From contig NZ_CP121699.1 of assembly GCF_029761935.1 (NCBI RefSeq), positions 3,100,001 through 3,164,000 on the forward strand: DNA of 64,000 nucleotides, in the 5' to 3' direction. The notes under the pieces were generated by a model. That model saw only the letters and a list, made by a program, of their open reading frames with translations, was not told the DNA's origin and did no database searches. The position numbers and the translations under genes are program-made. This document shows positions 9,094 to 18,789 of this stretch, one piece after another; the stretch's first letter is position 1; each line of letters opens with the position of its first letter. The stretch is from Microbacterium testaceum. GTDB lineage: Bacteria; Actinomycetota; Actinomycetes; Actinomycetales; Microbacteriaceae.

Positions 9094-10413
9094 ATGTGCC
9101 CCATCATCGATCCCGAGCCTCGTGACCAGCGCGGTCCCGAAGACGATCCCTCGTCCTCCGCGTCGGATGCCTCGGAGGGCGCCGAAGACGCCTTCCGCAC
9201 AGACGTGCTGAGCCTCGAGCACCACACGCCGGATCCGTTCATGACCGACGTGGTCTCGGCGGACGAGCTCGACCTGCTCACGCAGACGACTATGGGGGCG
9301 GTGCCGACCACGGTCGTCCTCCCGCCCGAGGGTTCGGTCGCCTCGCAGGCCCGCCGCGCACGACGCACGACGCGTCTGTTCGGTCGATCGGTCGCCGCGG
9401 GCGCCGACGAGGTCACCGACGTGATCTCGCCGGACGCCGGTGCGTACCCCTCGTTCGCCCCGCCGATGTCGCCCGTTGCCGCCCCCGTGGGCGCGGCTCC
9501 GACCACGTCGGCGGGATACACCGTGTCGTCCGCGTCGGTCCGAGCCTCCGCCGTCTCGCTCCTCGGGGGCGCATCGGCGACCCCGGAGCGCCTCGCCGAG
9601 GCGGAGCGCCTGGTCGCCGAGGCGGCGGCGCGGCCCCCGTTGTCGGAGCTCGATGCGCGGTCGATCTCGGCGTGGTTCGGCGATCATCAGGTCCTCCTCG
9701 ATGTGTCCCTCACGATGCCCGCGGGGCAGGTGACCGCACTCATCGGTCCCTCGGGCTGCGGCAAGTCGACCTTCTTGCGCATCCTCAACCGCATGCACGA
9801 GCTGGTGCCCTCGGCCGCCCTCGCCGGCGAGGTGCTGTTGGACGGCGACGACATCTACGACCCCGGTCATCGGTTGATCGACGCGCGCAAGCACATCGGC
9901 ATGGTCTTCCAGAAGCCGAACCCCTTCCCGGCGATGTCCATCTACGACAACGTCATCGCGGGTCTGAAGCTCACGGGTCGCCGCGCCGGGCGAGACGAGA
10001 AGGACCACCTCGTCGAGACGTCGTTGCAGAGCGCGGGGCTGTGGAAAGAGGTCAAGGACCGCCTGCGAGCACCGGGTGGGGGACTGTCCGGCGGGCAGCA
10101 GCAGCGTCTCTGCATCGCTCGATCTCTCGCGATCCGCCCCAAGATCCTGCTCATGGACGAGCCCTGTTCGGCGCTCGACCCCACCTCGACCCGCGTGATC
10201 GAGGAGACCATGGGCGAGCTGCAGAAGGAACTGACGATCGTCATCGTCACGCACAACATGCAGCAGGCGCAGCGCGTCTCGCAGCAGTGCGCGTTCTTCC
10301 TGGCATCCCAGGGGCAGCCCGGTCACATCGTCGAGCACGGCGACACCGCGGCGATGTTCGACTCGCCCATCGATCCGCGCACCTACGACTACGTCAACGG
10401 ACGCTTCGGATAG
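9094..10413 (+). CDS. PstB-type ABC transporter ATPase with about 190-residue N-terminal extension
   Basis: 439 residues, CCGGAG ribosome site 8 bases before the ATG. Residues 1-190 are acidic, then Ala/Pro/Thr-rich, with no family I recognise. From about 190 the protein is a complete PstB: Walker [10 protein letters not shown] at 218-226, FQKPNPFP near 271, signature LSGGQQQR from 331, Walker B LLMDEP from 352, and the [11 protein letters not shown] switch region. PstB normally energises PstC/PstA phosphate permeases, but no permease gene is in view, and the neighbours are surface proteins. Permeases may lie just upstream of the window or elsewhere. It is a real ATPase by motif; the substrate is inferred from family only. 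Confidence 0.85.
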   Translation: MCPIIDPEPRDQRGPEDDPSSSASDASEGAEDAFRTDVLSLEHHTPDPFMTDVVSADELDLLTQTTMGAVPTTVVLPPEGSVASQARRARRTTRLFGRSVAAGADEVTDVISPDAGAYPSFAPPMSPVAAPVGAAPTTSAGYTVSSASVRASAVSLLGGASATPERLAEAERLVAEAAARPPLSELDARSISAWFGDHQVLLDVSLTMPAGQVTALIGPSGCGKSTFLRILNRMHELVPSAALAGEVLLDGDDIYDPGHRLIDARKHIGMVFQKPNPFPAMSIYDNVIAGLKLTGRRAGRDEKDHLVETSLQSAGLWKEVKDRLRAPGGGLSGGQQQRLCIARSLAIRPKILLMDEPCSALDPTSTRVIEETMGELQKELTIVIVTHNMQQAQRVSQQCAFFLASQGQPGHIVEHGDTAAMFDSPIDPRTYDYVNGRFG

Positions 10414-10423
10414 GACGCGGCGC

Positions 10424-11245
10424 ATGACCCTTTTCGATGAGCGGACCGAGGTGTTACCTCCTGCGCGGACGCCGGAGGTTCCCGAACAGGCTCGTCCCGG
10501 TTTGGGGCTTCGTGTGGCGGTCCTCGCCGTCGTCCTCGTCGTCCTGGCGACGACCGCCTTCGCGACGGCGGAGGGGCTCATTCGCTCCGAGCGGGAGCGG
10601 GCCATCGTCGCCGAGGCGAGGACCATGTTCGCCCTTCCCGAGAGTCAACGCATCGAGGTCGACATCCCCGGTTCCGTGCTCCTTCAGGAACTCGCCGGAC
10701 GCTTCGACAGTGTCGGGGTCACGGTCCGAAGCTTCGCCGTCGGGCCGGCCAACTCCGACTTCATGATGAATCTCGAAGGACTCGAGGACGCCGACGGCAC
10801 GTGGACGGTCGACCACCTCTCCGGGGCGTTGACGCTCTCCGCCGCGCAGGCGACAGCGCTCGTGGTCCCTCCCGAGGCGCAGGGTGCGATGCGGATCGAT
10901 TTCTCCGGCGGTGACATGGTCTTCGGAATGTCCGTGCCGGGCGGCGCGACTCCTCAATCGGCGAGCCTCGCGATGACGCCGCACTTCGACAAGGGGAGGT
11001 TCAGCATGGGGATCACCTCGGTCACGGCGGGTGGCGAAACGATGTCCGCCGCAGAGATGGGTGCGAAGACGGGCGTCGATCTCGCCGCCCTGCAACCCGC
11101 CCCCGTGTGTCTTGCCGAGGCGCTGCCCCGCTTCCTCCGGGTGCGCGACGTCGGCGTCACCGACCAGAGGTTCCGCATCGACGTCGACGTCGACCTGCCC
11201 GCGGCCGAGACCGAGACGGGGAGCGAACCCGGCTCCTGTCCCTGA
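10424..11245 (+). CDS. LmeA-like DUF2993 membrane-associated lipid-binding protein
   Basis: 273 residues, starting 11 bases after the ATPase gene. One N-terminal helix (about 29-48) is followed by an extracytoplasmic DUF2993 domain, recognisable by the RIEVDIPGSVLLQELAGRFD opening, the alternating MMNLEGLE and DHLSGALTLS beta strands, and the RFRIDVDVDLP end. In mycobacteria the family member LmeA helps build lipomannan in the cell envelope. Here the gene closes the surface operon and is followed by a terminator. Its first residues (MTLFDERTE) nearly repeat those of the pseudo-sortase (MTLFEERRT), which hints at a shared cytoplasmic tag. Confidence 0.75.
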   Translation: MTLFDERTEVLPPARTPEVPEQARPGLGLRVAVLAVVLVVLATTAFATAEGLIRSERERAIVAEARTMFALPESQRIEVDIPGSVLLQELAGRFDSVGVTVRSFAVGPANSDFMMNLEGLEDADGTWTVDHLSGALTLSAAQATALVVPPEAQGAMRIDFSGGDMVFGMSVPGGATPQSASLAMTPHFDKGRFSMGITSVTAGGETMSAAEMGAKTGVDLAALQPAPVCLAEALPRFLRVRDVGVTDQRFRIDVDVDLPAAETETGSEPGSCP

Positions 11246-11252
11246 GAACCCC

Positions 11253-11298
11253 GGATGCCACGGCCCGGTGCCCGCGCGATGCGGGGGCCGTGGCATCC
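11253..11298. terminator. Bidirectional terminator between convergent genes
   Basis: Perfect 14-bp stem: 11253-11266 (GGATGCCACGGCCC) pairs with 11285-11298. It lies between the converging surface operon and the ThrE-type gene. The stem ends are the paired GGATGCC/GGCATCC words discussed in the findings. No U tract. Confidence 0.8.
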
Positions 11299-11314
11299 CG
11301 GCTCTCGTCCGTGA

Positions 11315-12793
11315 CTACCGCCGTGCTCGGGCCCGCACGCGTGTGACGCTCGACAGTGTCGCGCGCACCGGCTGGCCCAGGTAGATGCCGAGCGAGGCGC
11401 CCACCGCCAGGGCGATGCCGATGGTCGCGGCCCCGGCGAGCGTGGTCACCCCGGTCATGAGCACGGTGGGGTCGTCGCCCGACTCGACGATCCCGAGCAG
11501 GCCGCGGAACACCGCCGCGCCGGGCACGAGGGGCAGGATCGCGGCGGTCGTGATCGCGACCGAGGGTACGTGCAACCGGTAGGCGACGACGATGCCCGCG
11601 AAGCTTCCGACAAAGGCGCCGACGCCGCTGGCGGCGGCGACTTCGAAGCCGAGGCCCGAGGCGGCGACGTACCCCGCCCACGCGACGAGGCTGAGGGCGG
11701 CGCTGACGACGACGATGCGCGCGCCGGCGCCGTTGTACACGGCGACGGCGATCGCGATGACGGCCGCGCCGACGAACTGCACGCTGACCGGGCCGAGGGG
11801 GAGGGCGTTCGACGGGGGAGACATGCCCATGCCGATCACGCGCACCGTCTCGAGCCCGGCGAGGATGCCGAGGACGACGCCGAGGGTCTGCGTCGTGAGC
11901 TCGAGGATGCGTCCGGTCGCCGTCAGGGCGAAGCCGTCGATGGCATCCTGGGCCGCGCCCACCACGGTGAGTCCGGCGAGCATCAGGACGATTCCGGATG
12001 CCACGATCACCGACGGCCGGATCGCCGCGGCCGCGTCGAGGCCCGTGTAGCGCAGCAACGGGGACAGGGCGGCGAAGACGGTCAGGACGAACCCGCCCGC
12101 GATCTGCGCGAAGAAGTACGGCACGCGTGCCCGCGCCATCACGTACTGCGTCGACGCCGCGAGGGCCGCGGCGATGAACGACAGCACCAGGGCAAGCCAG
12201 TTCGCGCCGAACATGATCGCGACCCCGGCCGCGAGAGACGCCTGCGAGGCGATCACGATCGCGGGGCGGTAGCGGAAGGGCAGTCGGCGGATGGCGCGGC
12301 AGCGCACGACCGCGTCGTCGAGCCCGAGACCGCCGGTGATCTCCTGCACCAGAGCCTGCAGACGCTGCAGCTTCGCGTGGTCGGGCACCGAACCGCGCAC
12401 CACCCGCAGCAGGGTGATCGGGTGGGTCGCGCCGGGGCGGCTGTGGGCGATCGTGATCGAGTTGTAGGTGACGTCGACGTGCACCGGATCGAGCCCGTAG
12501 GCCGCGCACACCCGCACGATCGTGAGGGTCACCTCGTTGGCGGGAGCGCCGACGACGAGCATGGTCTCGCCGATGCGGATGGCGAGGTCGAGGATGCGCG
12601 TCGAGAGCGCCTCGTCGATGACCGGGATCATCGTCGTGTCGGGCGACGAGGCCTCGTCGACGTGCACCAGACGGCGCAGGGACGACAGCAGCCGCCGCGG
12701 GGTGGGGGACAACCGCGAGCCTCCAGAGAACGGGGGAGTGGGAGCGCTCGATCCTATCGACGGGCCCCGCGGTTTCGCCGGGCGTCGGCGCAT
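11315..12793 (-). CDS. thrE: Threonine/serine exporter family protein (ThrE type)
   Basis: 492 residues from the ATG at 12793; an ATG six codons earlier is also possible. The N-terminal half matches the ThrE/YjjP (DUF1212) domain: RIGETMLVVGAPANEVT at about 80-96 and the THPITLLRVVRG segment. The second half is a DUF3815-type membrane domain. About ten hydrophobic helices are visible from residue 175 onward. ThrE exports threonine and serine in Corynebacterium. It is divergently placed to lysC, and aspartate kinase feeds threonine synthesis, so a link to amino-acid overflow is plausible but not shown. The product is full length and fits the family. Confidence 0.85.
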   Translation of the reverse strand: MRRRPAKPRGPSIGSSAPTPPFSGGSRLSPTPRRLLSSLRRLVHVDEASSPDTTMIPVIDEALSTRILDLAIRIGETMLVVGAPANEVTLTIVRVCAAYGLDPVHVDVTYNSITIAHSRPGATHPITLLRVVRGSVPDHAKLQRLQALVQEITGGLGLDDAVVRCRAIRRLPFRYRPAIVIASQASLAAGVAIMFGANWLALVLSFIAAALAASTQYVMARARVPYFFAQIAGGFVLTVFAALSPLLRYTGLDAAAAIRPSVIVASGIVLMLAGLTVVGAAQDAIDGFALTATGRILELTTQTLGVVLGILAGLETVRVIGMGMSPPSNALPLGPVSVQFVGAAVIAIAVAVYNGAGARIVVVSAALSLVAWAGYVAASGLGFEVAAASGVGAFVGSFAGIVVAYRLHVPSVAITTAAILPLVPGAAVFRGLLGIVESGDDPTVLMTGVTTLAGAATIGIALAVGASLGIYLGQPVRATLSSVTRVRARARR

Positions 12794-12894
12794 GACAGAG
12801 GCGGTATGCACCCGCCTCTAGGATGATCCTCGGGCGCGGCACGAGCGCCGGCGTCGTGACACCCCGACGCACGACCCCTCCGGGAGTTCTCCTC

Positions 12895-14181
12895 ATGGCT
12901 CTGATCGTCCAGAAGTACGGCGGCTCGTCCGTCGCCGACGCCGAGAGCATCAAGCGGGTCGCCAAGCGCATCGTCGACACGCGTCGCGCCGGCCACGAGG
13001 TCGTCGTCGCGGTCAGCGCCATGGGCGACACGACCGACGAGCTGCTCGACCTCGCGGGCCAGGTCGCCCCGATCCCCGCGCCGCGCGAGCTCGACATGTT
13101 GCTGTCCAGCGGAGAGCGCATCTCGATGGCCCTGCTGGCCATGGCCATCCACTCGATGGGCTTCGAGGCCCGTTCGTTCACCGGCAGCCAGGCGGGGATG
13201 ATCACGGATGCCACGCACGGCGCCGCCCGCATCGTCGACGTCACGCCCGTCCGACTCCGCGAGGCGCTCGACGAGGGGGCGATCGTCATCGTCGCCGGGT
13301 TCCAGGGCTTCAACCGCGACACCCGCGACATCACCACGCTCGGTCGCGGCGGATCCGACACCACGGCCGTCGCGCTCGCCGCGGCGCTCAAGGCCGACGT
13401 CTGCGAGATCTACAGCGACGTCGACGGCATCTTCACCGCCGACCCCCGCGTCGTCCCCCTCGCGCGCAAGCTCGACCGCGTCGGCAGCGAAGAGATGCTC
13501 GAGCTCGCCGCCAACGGAGCGAAGGTCCTCTACATCCGCGCGGTCGAGTACGCGCGGCGCCACGGCGTGCTGATCCACGCGCGGTCCACGTTCAGCTCGA
13601 ACGAGGGCACCTGGGTGCTCGACGCTTCGAAGACCTCCGCACTCGTCCCCGAAAGAGGAGCCATGGAAGAGCCCATCGTCGCCGGCGTCGCCACCGACCT
13701 CAGCCAGGCCAAGATCACCGTCATCGGCGTGCCCGACGTGCCCGGCAAGGCCGCCGACATCTTCAAGATCGTCGCGAAGTCCGGTGCCAACGTCGACATG
13801 ATCGTGCAGAACGTGTCGGCGGCCGCCACCAGCCGCACCGACATCTCGTTCACCCTGCCCAAGACCGACGCCACCACGGCGCTCAAGGCGCTCGCCGGTG
13901 AACAGGCCGAGGTCGGTTTCGAGAGCCTCGTCCACGACGACCAGATCGGGAAACTCTCGGTCGTCGGCGCCGGTATGCGCACGCACTCGGGCGTCTCGGC
14001 GACGCTCTTCGAAGCGCTGAGCCTGGCGGGCGTCAACATCGAGATGATCTCGACGTCCGAGATCCGCATCTCGGTCGTGGTGCGCGGCGTCGACCTCGCC
14101 GAGGCCGCCCGTCTCGTGCACACCGCGTACGGTCTCGACGGCGACGCCGAGGCCACGGTCCACGCCGGCACCGGTCGCTGA
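12895..14181 (+). CDS. lysC: Aspartate kinase, alpha subunit
   Basis: 428 residues, ATG with a CGGGAG ribosome site. It phosphorylates L-aspartate, the first step to lysine, methionine, threonine and diaminopimelate. The kinase domain opens with VQKYGGSSVAD (residues 4-14) and contains TTLGRGGSDTTA near 147-158. Two ACT domains follow from about residue 265 and give feedback control. Asd follows 212 bases later, the usual actinobacterial order. An in-frame internal start at 13663 probably yields the separate beta subunit, as in Corynebacterium. Confidence 0.96.
   Translation: MALIVQKYGGSSVADAESIKRVAKRIVDTRRAGHEVVVAVSAMGDTTDELLDLAGQVAPIPAPRELDMLLSSGERISMALLAMAIHSMGFEARSFTGSQAGMITDATHGAARIVDVTPVRLREALDEGAIVIVAGFQGFNRDTRDITTLGRGGSDTTAVALAAALKADVCEIYSDVDGIFTADPRVVPLARKLDRVGSEEMLELAANGAKVLYIRAVEYARRHGVLIHARSTFSSNEGTWVLDASKTSALVPERGAMEEPIVAGVATDLSQAKITVIGVPDVPGKAADIFKIVAKSGANVDMIVQNVSAAATSRTDISFTLPKTDATTALKALAGEQAEVGFESLVHDDQIGKLSVVGAGMRTHSGVSATLFEALSLAGVNIEMISTSEIRISVVVRGVDLAEAARLVHTAYGLDGDAEATVHAGTGR
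13663..14181 (+). CDS. lysC: Aspartate kinase beta subunit from internal in-frame start
   Basis: Codon 257 of lysC is an ATG preceded by AGAGGAG (13654-13660). Translation from here gives 172 residues holding only the two regulatory ACT domains. In Corynebacterium glutamicum and other Actinobacteria the overlapping beta subunit assembles with alpha into an alpha2beta2 feedback-regulated enzyme. The spacing to the ribosome site is short but workable. Confidence 0.65.
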   Translation: MEEPIVAGVATDLSQAKITVIGVPDVPGKAADIFKIVAKSGANVDMIVQNVSAAATSRTDISFTLPKTDATTALKALAGEQAEVGFESLVHDDQIGKLSVVGAGMRTHSGVSATLFEALSLAGVNIEMISTSEIRISVVVRGVDLAEAARLVHTAYGLDGDAEATVHAGTGR

Positions 14182-14197
14182 CCGGGCTTGCGCCCGG
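14182..14197 (+). terminator. Short hairpin directly after lysC
   Basis: CCGGGC (14182-14187), a TTGC loop and GCCCGG (14192-14197) immediately follow the stop codon. It is a small GC-rich stem without a U tract, so only a weak terminator candidate. Confidence 0.45.
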
Positions 14198-14210
14198 CGG
14201 CGCCGCACGA

Positions 14211-15464
<1,254 letters not shown>

Positions 15465-15489
15465 GACACGGCATCCGGATGCCGCGTGC

Positions 15490-15538
15490 GAGGTGTCTCG
15501 ACATCGAACCGACGGTTCTCTCGATGTCGAGACACCTC
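15490..15538. repeat. Perfect 18-bp inverted repeat, terminator and/or operator upstream of mqo
   Basis: GAGGTGTCTCGACATCGA (15490-15507) and its exact complement at 15521-15538 flank a 13-base loop. The arms can be extended by flanking bases. It follows asd, so it may end that transcript, but its right arm covers the expected -35 position of the mqo promoter (TAGAAT at 15551-15556), so it could also be a regulator site. A paired GGCATCC/GGATGCC lies just before it (15470-15483). Confidence 0.7.
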
Positions 15539-15550
15539 TCGGCTCGCACC

Positions 15551-15563
15551 TAGAATCGACGGG
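15551..15563 (+). promoter_or_regulatory. Leaderless-type promoter of mqo
   Basis: TAGAAT at 15551-15556 ends six bases before the GTG start at 15563. No ribosome site is present. This spacing puts the transcription start at or next to the start codon. Confidence 0.55.
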
Positions 15564-17035
15564 TGACTGAAAACGTCGACGTTCTCCTCATCGGTGGCGG
15601 CATCATGTCCGCCACTCTCGGAACTCTGCTGAAAGACCTCCAGCCCGATCTCAAGATCGCCGTGCTCGAGCGTCTGAGCGACGTCGCGCAAGAGAGCTCG
15701 AACGCGTGGAACAACGCGGGCACGGGGCACGCGGCCTTGTGCGAGCTGAACTACACGCCCGAGGGCAAGGACGGCTCGATCGATCCCGCCAAGGCGGTCA
15801 CGATCAACGAGCAGTTCCAGCAGAGCCGTCAGCTGTGGGCCTCGCTCGTGGCCGAGGGCGTGCTCGACGAGCCCTCGACGTTCATCAACGCCACGCCGCA
15901 CATGACCTTCGTCCGCGGCGAGAAAGACGTCGCCTTCCTTCGCAAGCGTTACGAGGTGCTCAAGCAGCAGCCGCTGTTCGCCGGCATCGAGTACAGCGAG
16001 GATTCGCGCGTCATCAACCAGTGGGCCCCGCTGCTCATGCAGAAGCGCCGTAAGGGCGAGCCCTTCGCGGCCACCCGCGTGCCCGCCGGCACCGATGTCG
16101 ACTTCGGCTCGCTCACCCGTCAGCTGTTCGCGAACCTCCGCGAGAAGGGCGTCGAGGTCGCCACGAACCACGACGTCAAGAAGCTCAAGAAGAAGAAGGA
16201 CGGCACGTGGGAGGTCTCGTACCGCCACGTGATCGGGGGAACGCCCGGCTCGATCAACGCGAAGTTCGTCTTCGTCGGTGCGGGCGGCTGGGCTCTCAAG
16301 CTCCTTCAGCGCTCCGGCATCCCTGAGATCAAGGGGTACGGCGTCTTCCCGATCGGCGGGCAGTGGCTCAAGACCTCGAACCCCGACATCGTCTCGAAGC
16401 ACCGCGCGAAGGTGTACTCGCAGGCCTCGGTGGGGGCGCCCCCCATGTCGGTGCCGCACCTCGACACGCGCGTGATCGACGGGGAGTCGTCGCTGCTGTT
16501 CGGCCCGTTCGCGACGTTCAGCCCTAAGTTCCTCAAGAACGGCTCGATGCTCGACATCGTCACCCAGGTGCGCCCGCACAACATCGGCCCGATGCTGAAG
16601 GTCGCCGTCGACAACCCGAGCCTGATCAAGTACCTCGTCAGCGAGCTGTTGAAGACCCACTCCAAGAAGGTCGACAGCCTGCGCGACTTCATGCCGACCG
16701 CCAAGGACGCGGACTGGGAACTGCTCGACGCCGGTCAGCGCGCGCAGGTCATGAAGCGCGATAAGGACAAGGGCGGCGTGCTGCAGTTCGGCACCGAGGT
16801 GGTCACCTCGGCCGACCACACCATCGCCGGTCTCCTCGGCGCCTCGCCGGGAGCTTCGACCGCCGTCTCGATCATGCTCGGCTTGATCAAGACCTGCTTC
16901 CCCGAGCGCATGCCCGCCTGGGAGCCGCGCCTGCGCGACCTCATCCCCAGCTACGGCGAGACGCTGAACACGAATCCCGACGCGGCCCGCAGAGAGCTGG
17001 ATGCCACGGCCCACGCGCTCGCGATCAACCCCTGA
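15563..17035 (+). CDS. mqo: Malate:quinone oxidoreductase
   Basis: 490 residues from a GTG without a ribosome site. It is a peripheral-membrane FAD enzyme that oxidises malate to oxaloacetate and passes electrons to the quinone pool. The FAD-binding LIGGGIMSATLG loop is at about 7-18, followed by SSNAWNNAGTGHAALCELNYTP, the family hallmark, at about 47-68. It is full length. It is probably expressed from its own leaderless promoter under the inverted repeat just upstream. Transcription may continue into tdk, whose ribosome site overlaps the mqo stop. Confidence 0.96.
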   Translation: MTENVDVLLIGGGIMSATLGTLLKDLQPDLKIAVLERLSDVAQESSNAWNNAGTGHAALCELNYTPEGKDGSIDPAKAVTINEQFQQSRQLWASLVAEGVLDEPSTFINATPHMTFVRGEKDVAFLRKRYEVLKQQPLFAGIEYSEDSRVINQWAPLLMQKRRKGEPFAATRVPAGTDVDFGSLTRQLFANLREKGVEVATNHDVKKLKKKKDGTWEVSYRHVIGGTPGSINAKFVFVGAGGWALKLLQRSGIPEIKGYGVFPIGGQWLKTSNPDIVSKHRAKVYSQASVGAPPMSVPHLDTRVIDGESSLLFGPFATFSPKFLKNGSMLDIVTQVRPHNIGPMLKVAVDNPSLIKYLVSELLKTHSKKVDSLRDFMPTAKDADWELLDAGQRAQVMKRDKDKGGVLQFGTEVVTSADHTIAGLLGASPGASTAVSIMLGLIKTCFPERMPAWEPRLRDLIPSYGETLNTNPDAARRELDATAHALAINP

Positions 17036-17042
17036 GGTCCGC

Positions 17043-17648
17043 GTGGCGAAGCTGTACTTCCGCTATGGAGCGATGAACTCGGGCAAGTCCACGGCCCTGC
17101 TGCAGGCGGCGTACAACTACGAGGAGCGCGGACAGCGGGTTCTGCTGGCCAAGCCCGAGATCGACACCAAGGGCGCCGACCAGATCGACAGTCGGCTGGG
17201 CGTGAAGCGTCCGGTCGACTTCCTCGTCGCCCCCGGCGATGATCTGCGCGAGGTGTTCCACAGCGCGGCGGGGCACGCGCCGGTGGCCTGCCTGCTCGTC
17301 GACGAGGCGCAGTTCTTCACCCCGACCCAGGTCGACGACCTGTTGCGGATCGCGGTGCGCGACGGCATTCCCGTTCTCGCCTACGGGATCCGCACCGACT
17401 TCCGCACCGAGGCTTTTCCGGGATCGGCGCGCCTGATGGAGGTGGCCCACAGCCTCGAAGAGCTCAAGACGATCTGCCGCTGCGGACGCAAGGCGATCTT
17501 CAACGCGCGCCTGGTCGGCGGTCGGTTCGTCTTCGATGGTGACCAGGTCGCGATCGACGAGGGGCAGATCGAGGGCGAAGTCACCTACGAGTCGATGTGC
17601 GCCGCGTGCTATCTGCGCGAATCCGGCGGCCGGCTCGACGGGCGCTGA
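17043..17648 (+). CDS. tdk: Thymidine kinase
   Basis: 201 residues from a GTG; GAGGT at 17034-17038 overlaps the mqo stop and decides the start. It phosphorylates thymidine in the salvage pathway. Walker A GAMNSGKST is at residues 9-17, the lid and catalytic region contains LLVDEAQFF near 85-93, and the zinc-binding Cys residues are present as CRCGRK and MCAACY near the C-terminus. It is a complete type II enzyme. Confidence 0.94.
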   Translation: MAKLYFRYGAMNSGKSTALLQAAYNYEERGQRVLLAKPEIDTKGADQIDSRLGVKRPVDFLVAPGDDLREVFHSAAGHAPVACLLVDEAQFFTPTQVDDLLRIAVRDGIPVLAYGIRTDFRTEAFPGSARLMEVAHSLEELKTICRCGRKAIFNARLVGGRFVFDGDQVAIDEGQIEGEVTYESMCAACYLRESGGRLDGR

Positions 17649-17685
17649 GGCCCTCCGAGCGATCAGCGCCGTCGCTTGCGAGCGA

Positions 17686-17698
17686 TAGCCTGGAACCA
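17686..17698 (+). promoter_or_regulatory. Leaderless-type promoter of galE
   Basis: TAGCCT (17686-17691) ends six bases before the ATG at 17698, the same arrangement as at mqo and the gene at 63918. GGA in the gap is too close to the ATG to be a normal ribosome site. Confidence 0.5.
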
Positions 17699-18726
17699 TG
17701 CGCGTACTCCTGGCCGGCGGAGCCGGTTACATCGGAACTCACACGGCCGTGGCTCTTCTCGAAGCCGGGCACGATGTCGTCCTCCTCGACGACCTGTCGG
17801 GAACGCACGCCGTCGCCGCCGAGCGGGTCGAGAAGATCACCGGCGCGTCCGCGCCCCTCATCGTGGGCGATGCGGCCGATGAGGCCGTCGTGGCCTCCGC
17901 CTTCGACGAGCACGGTCCGATCGACGCGATCATCCACCTGGCGGCGTTCAAGGCCGTCGGCGAATCGACGCAGAAGCCGCTGGAGTACTACTCCAACAAC
18001 CTCGACACGACCTTCGCGCTGCTGCGGGTGGGCATCGCCCGCGGCATCCGGAGCTTCGTCTTCTCGAGCACCGGCACGGTGTACTCCGACCCGGCCGACC
18101 TCCCCTTCACCGAGGAGTCGACGACGAGCATCGACCTCTCCAACGCCTACAGCAAGTCGAAGCGCATGAACGAGGTCGTGCTCGCCGACGTCGCCCGCGT
18201 GAACCCCGAGCTGAACGTCACCGTGCTGCGCTACTTCAACCCCGTCGGCGCGCACCCCTCGGGTCTGATCGGCGAAGACCCCGCCGGCATCCCGAACAAC
18301 CTCATGCCCTTCGTCTCGCGCGTCGCGATCGGCACGCTGGACGAGATCGGGGTCTTCGGGGCGGACTACGACACCCCCGACGGGACCGGCCTGCGCGACT
18401 ACATCCACGTGGTCGACCTCGCCGAGGGGCACGTCGCCGCCCTCGAGCAGGCGCAGCCCGGGCACCAGGTGTTCAACCTCGGCACCGGTCGCCCCGTGAG
18501 CGTGCTCGAACTGGTCGCGTCGTTCGAGAAGGCCGTCGGGCGCGAACTGCCCAAGAAGATCCTCGACCGTCGCCCCGGCGACGTCGCCGCCACGTACTGC
18601 GATCCCTCGAAGGCCGCCGAGGTCCTGGGGTGGCGCACGCGGCTCGGCATCGACGACGCGTGCCGCGATTACTGGAACTGGCAGACGACGAACCCGGCGG
18701 GATACCGCACGACCGCCGACGCCTGA
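17698..18726 (+). CDS. galE: UDP-glucose 4-epimerase
   Basis: 342 residues. It interconverts UDP-glucose and UDP-galactose with bound NAD for cell-wall sugar supply. The Rossmann loop GGAGYIG is at 6-12, a catalytic Ser/Thr lies in SSTGTVYSD near 122-130, and the YSKSK (YxxxK) motif is near 150-154. The C-terminal half contains the DGTGLRDYIHVVDLA signature of GalE. Full length and without oddities. Confidence 0.95.
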   Translation: MRVLLAGGAGYIGTHTAVALLEAGHDVVLLDDLSGTHAVAAERVEKITGASAPLIVGDAADEAVVASAFDEHGPIDAIIHLAAFKAVGESTQKPLEYYSNNLDTTFALLRVGIARGIRSFVFSSTGTVYSDPADLPFTEESTTSIDLSNAYSKSKRMNEVVLADVARVNPELNVTVLRYFNPVGAHPSGLIGEDPAGIPNNLMPFVSRVAIGTLDEIGVFGADYDTPDGTGLRDYIHVVDLAEGHVAALEQAQPGHQVFNLGTGRPVSVLELVASFEKAVGRELPKKILDRRPGDVAATYCDPSKAAEVLGWRTRLGIDDACRDYWNWQTTNPAGYRTTADA

Positions 18727-18789
18727 CGATCCGCGCATAGGGTGGTGTGGTCGGGCCACATCGCAGCGCCCACGAGGACGGGGGATGCC

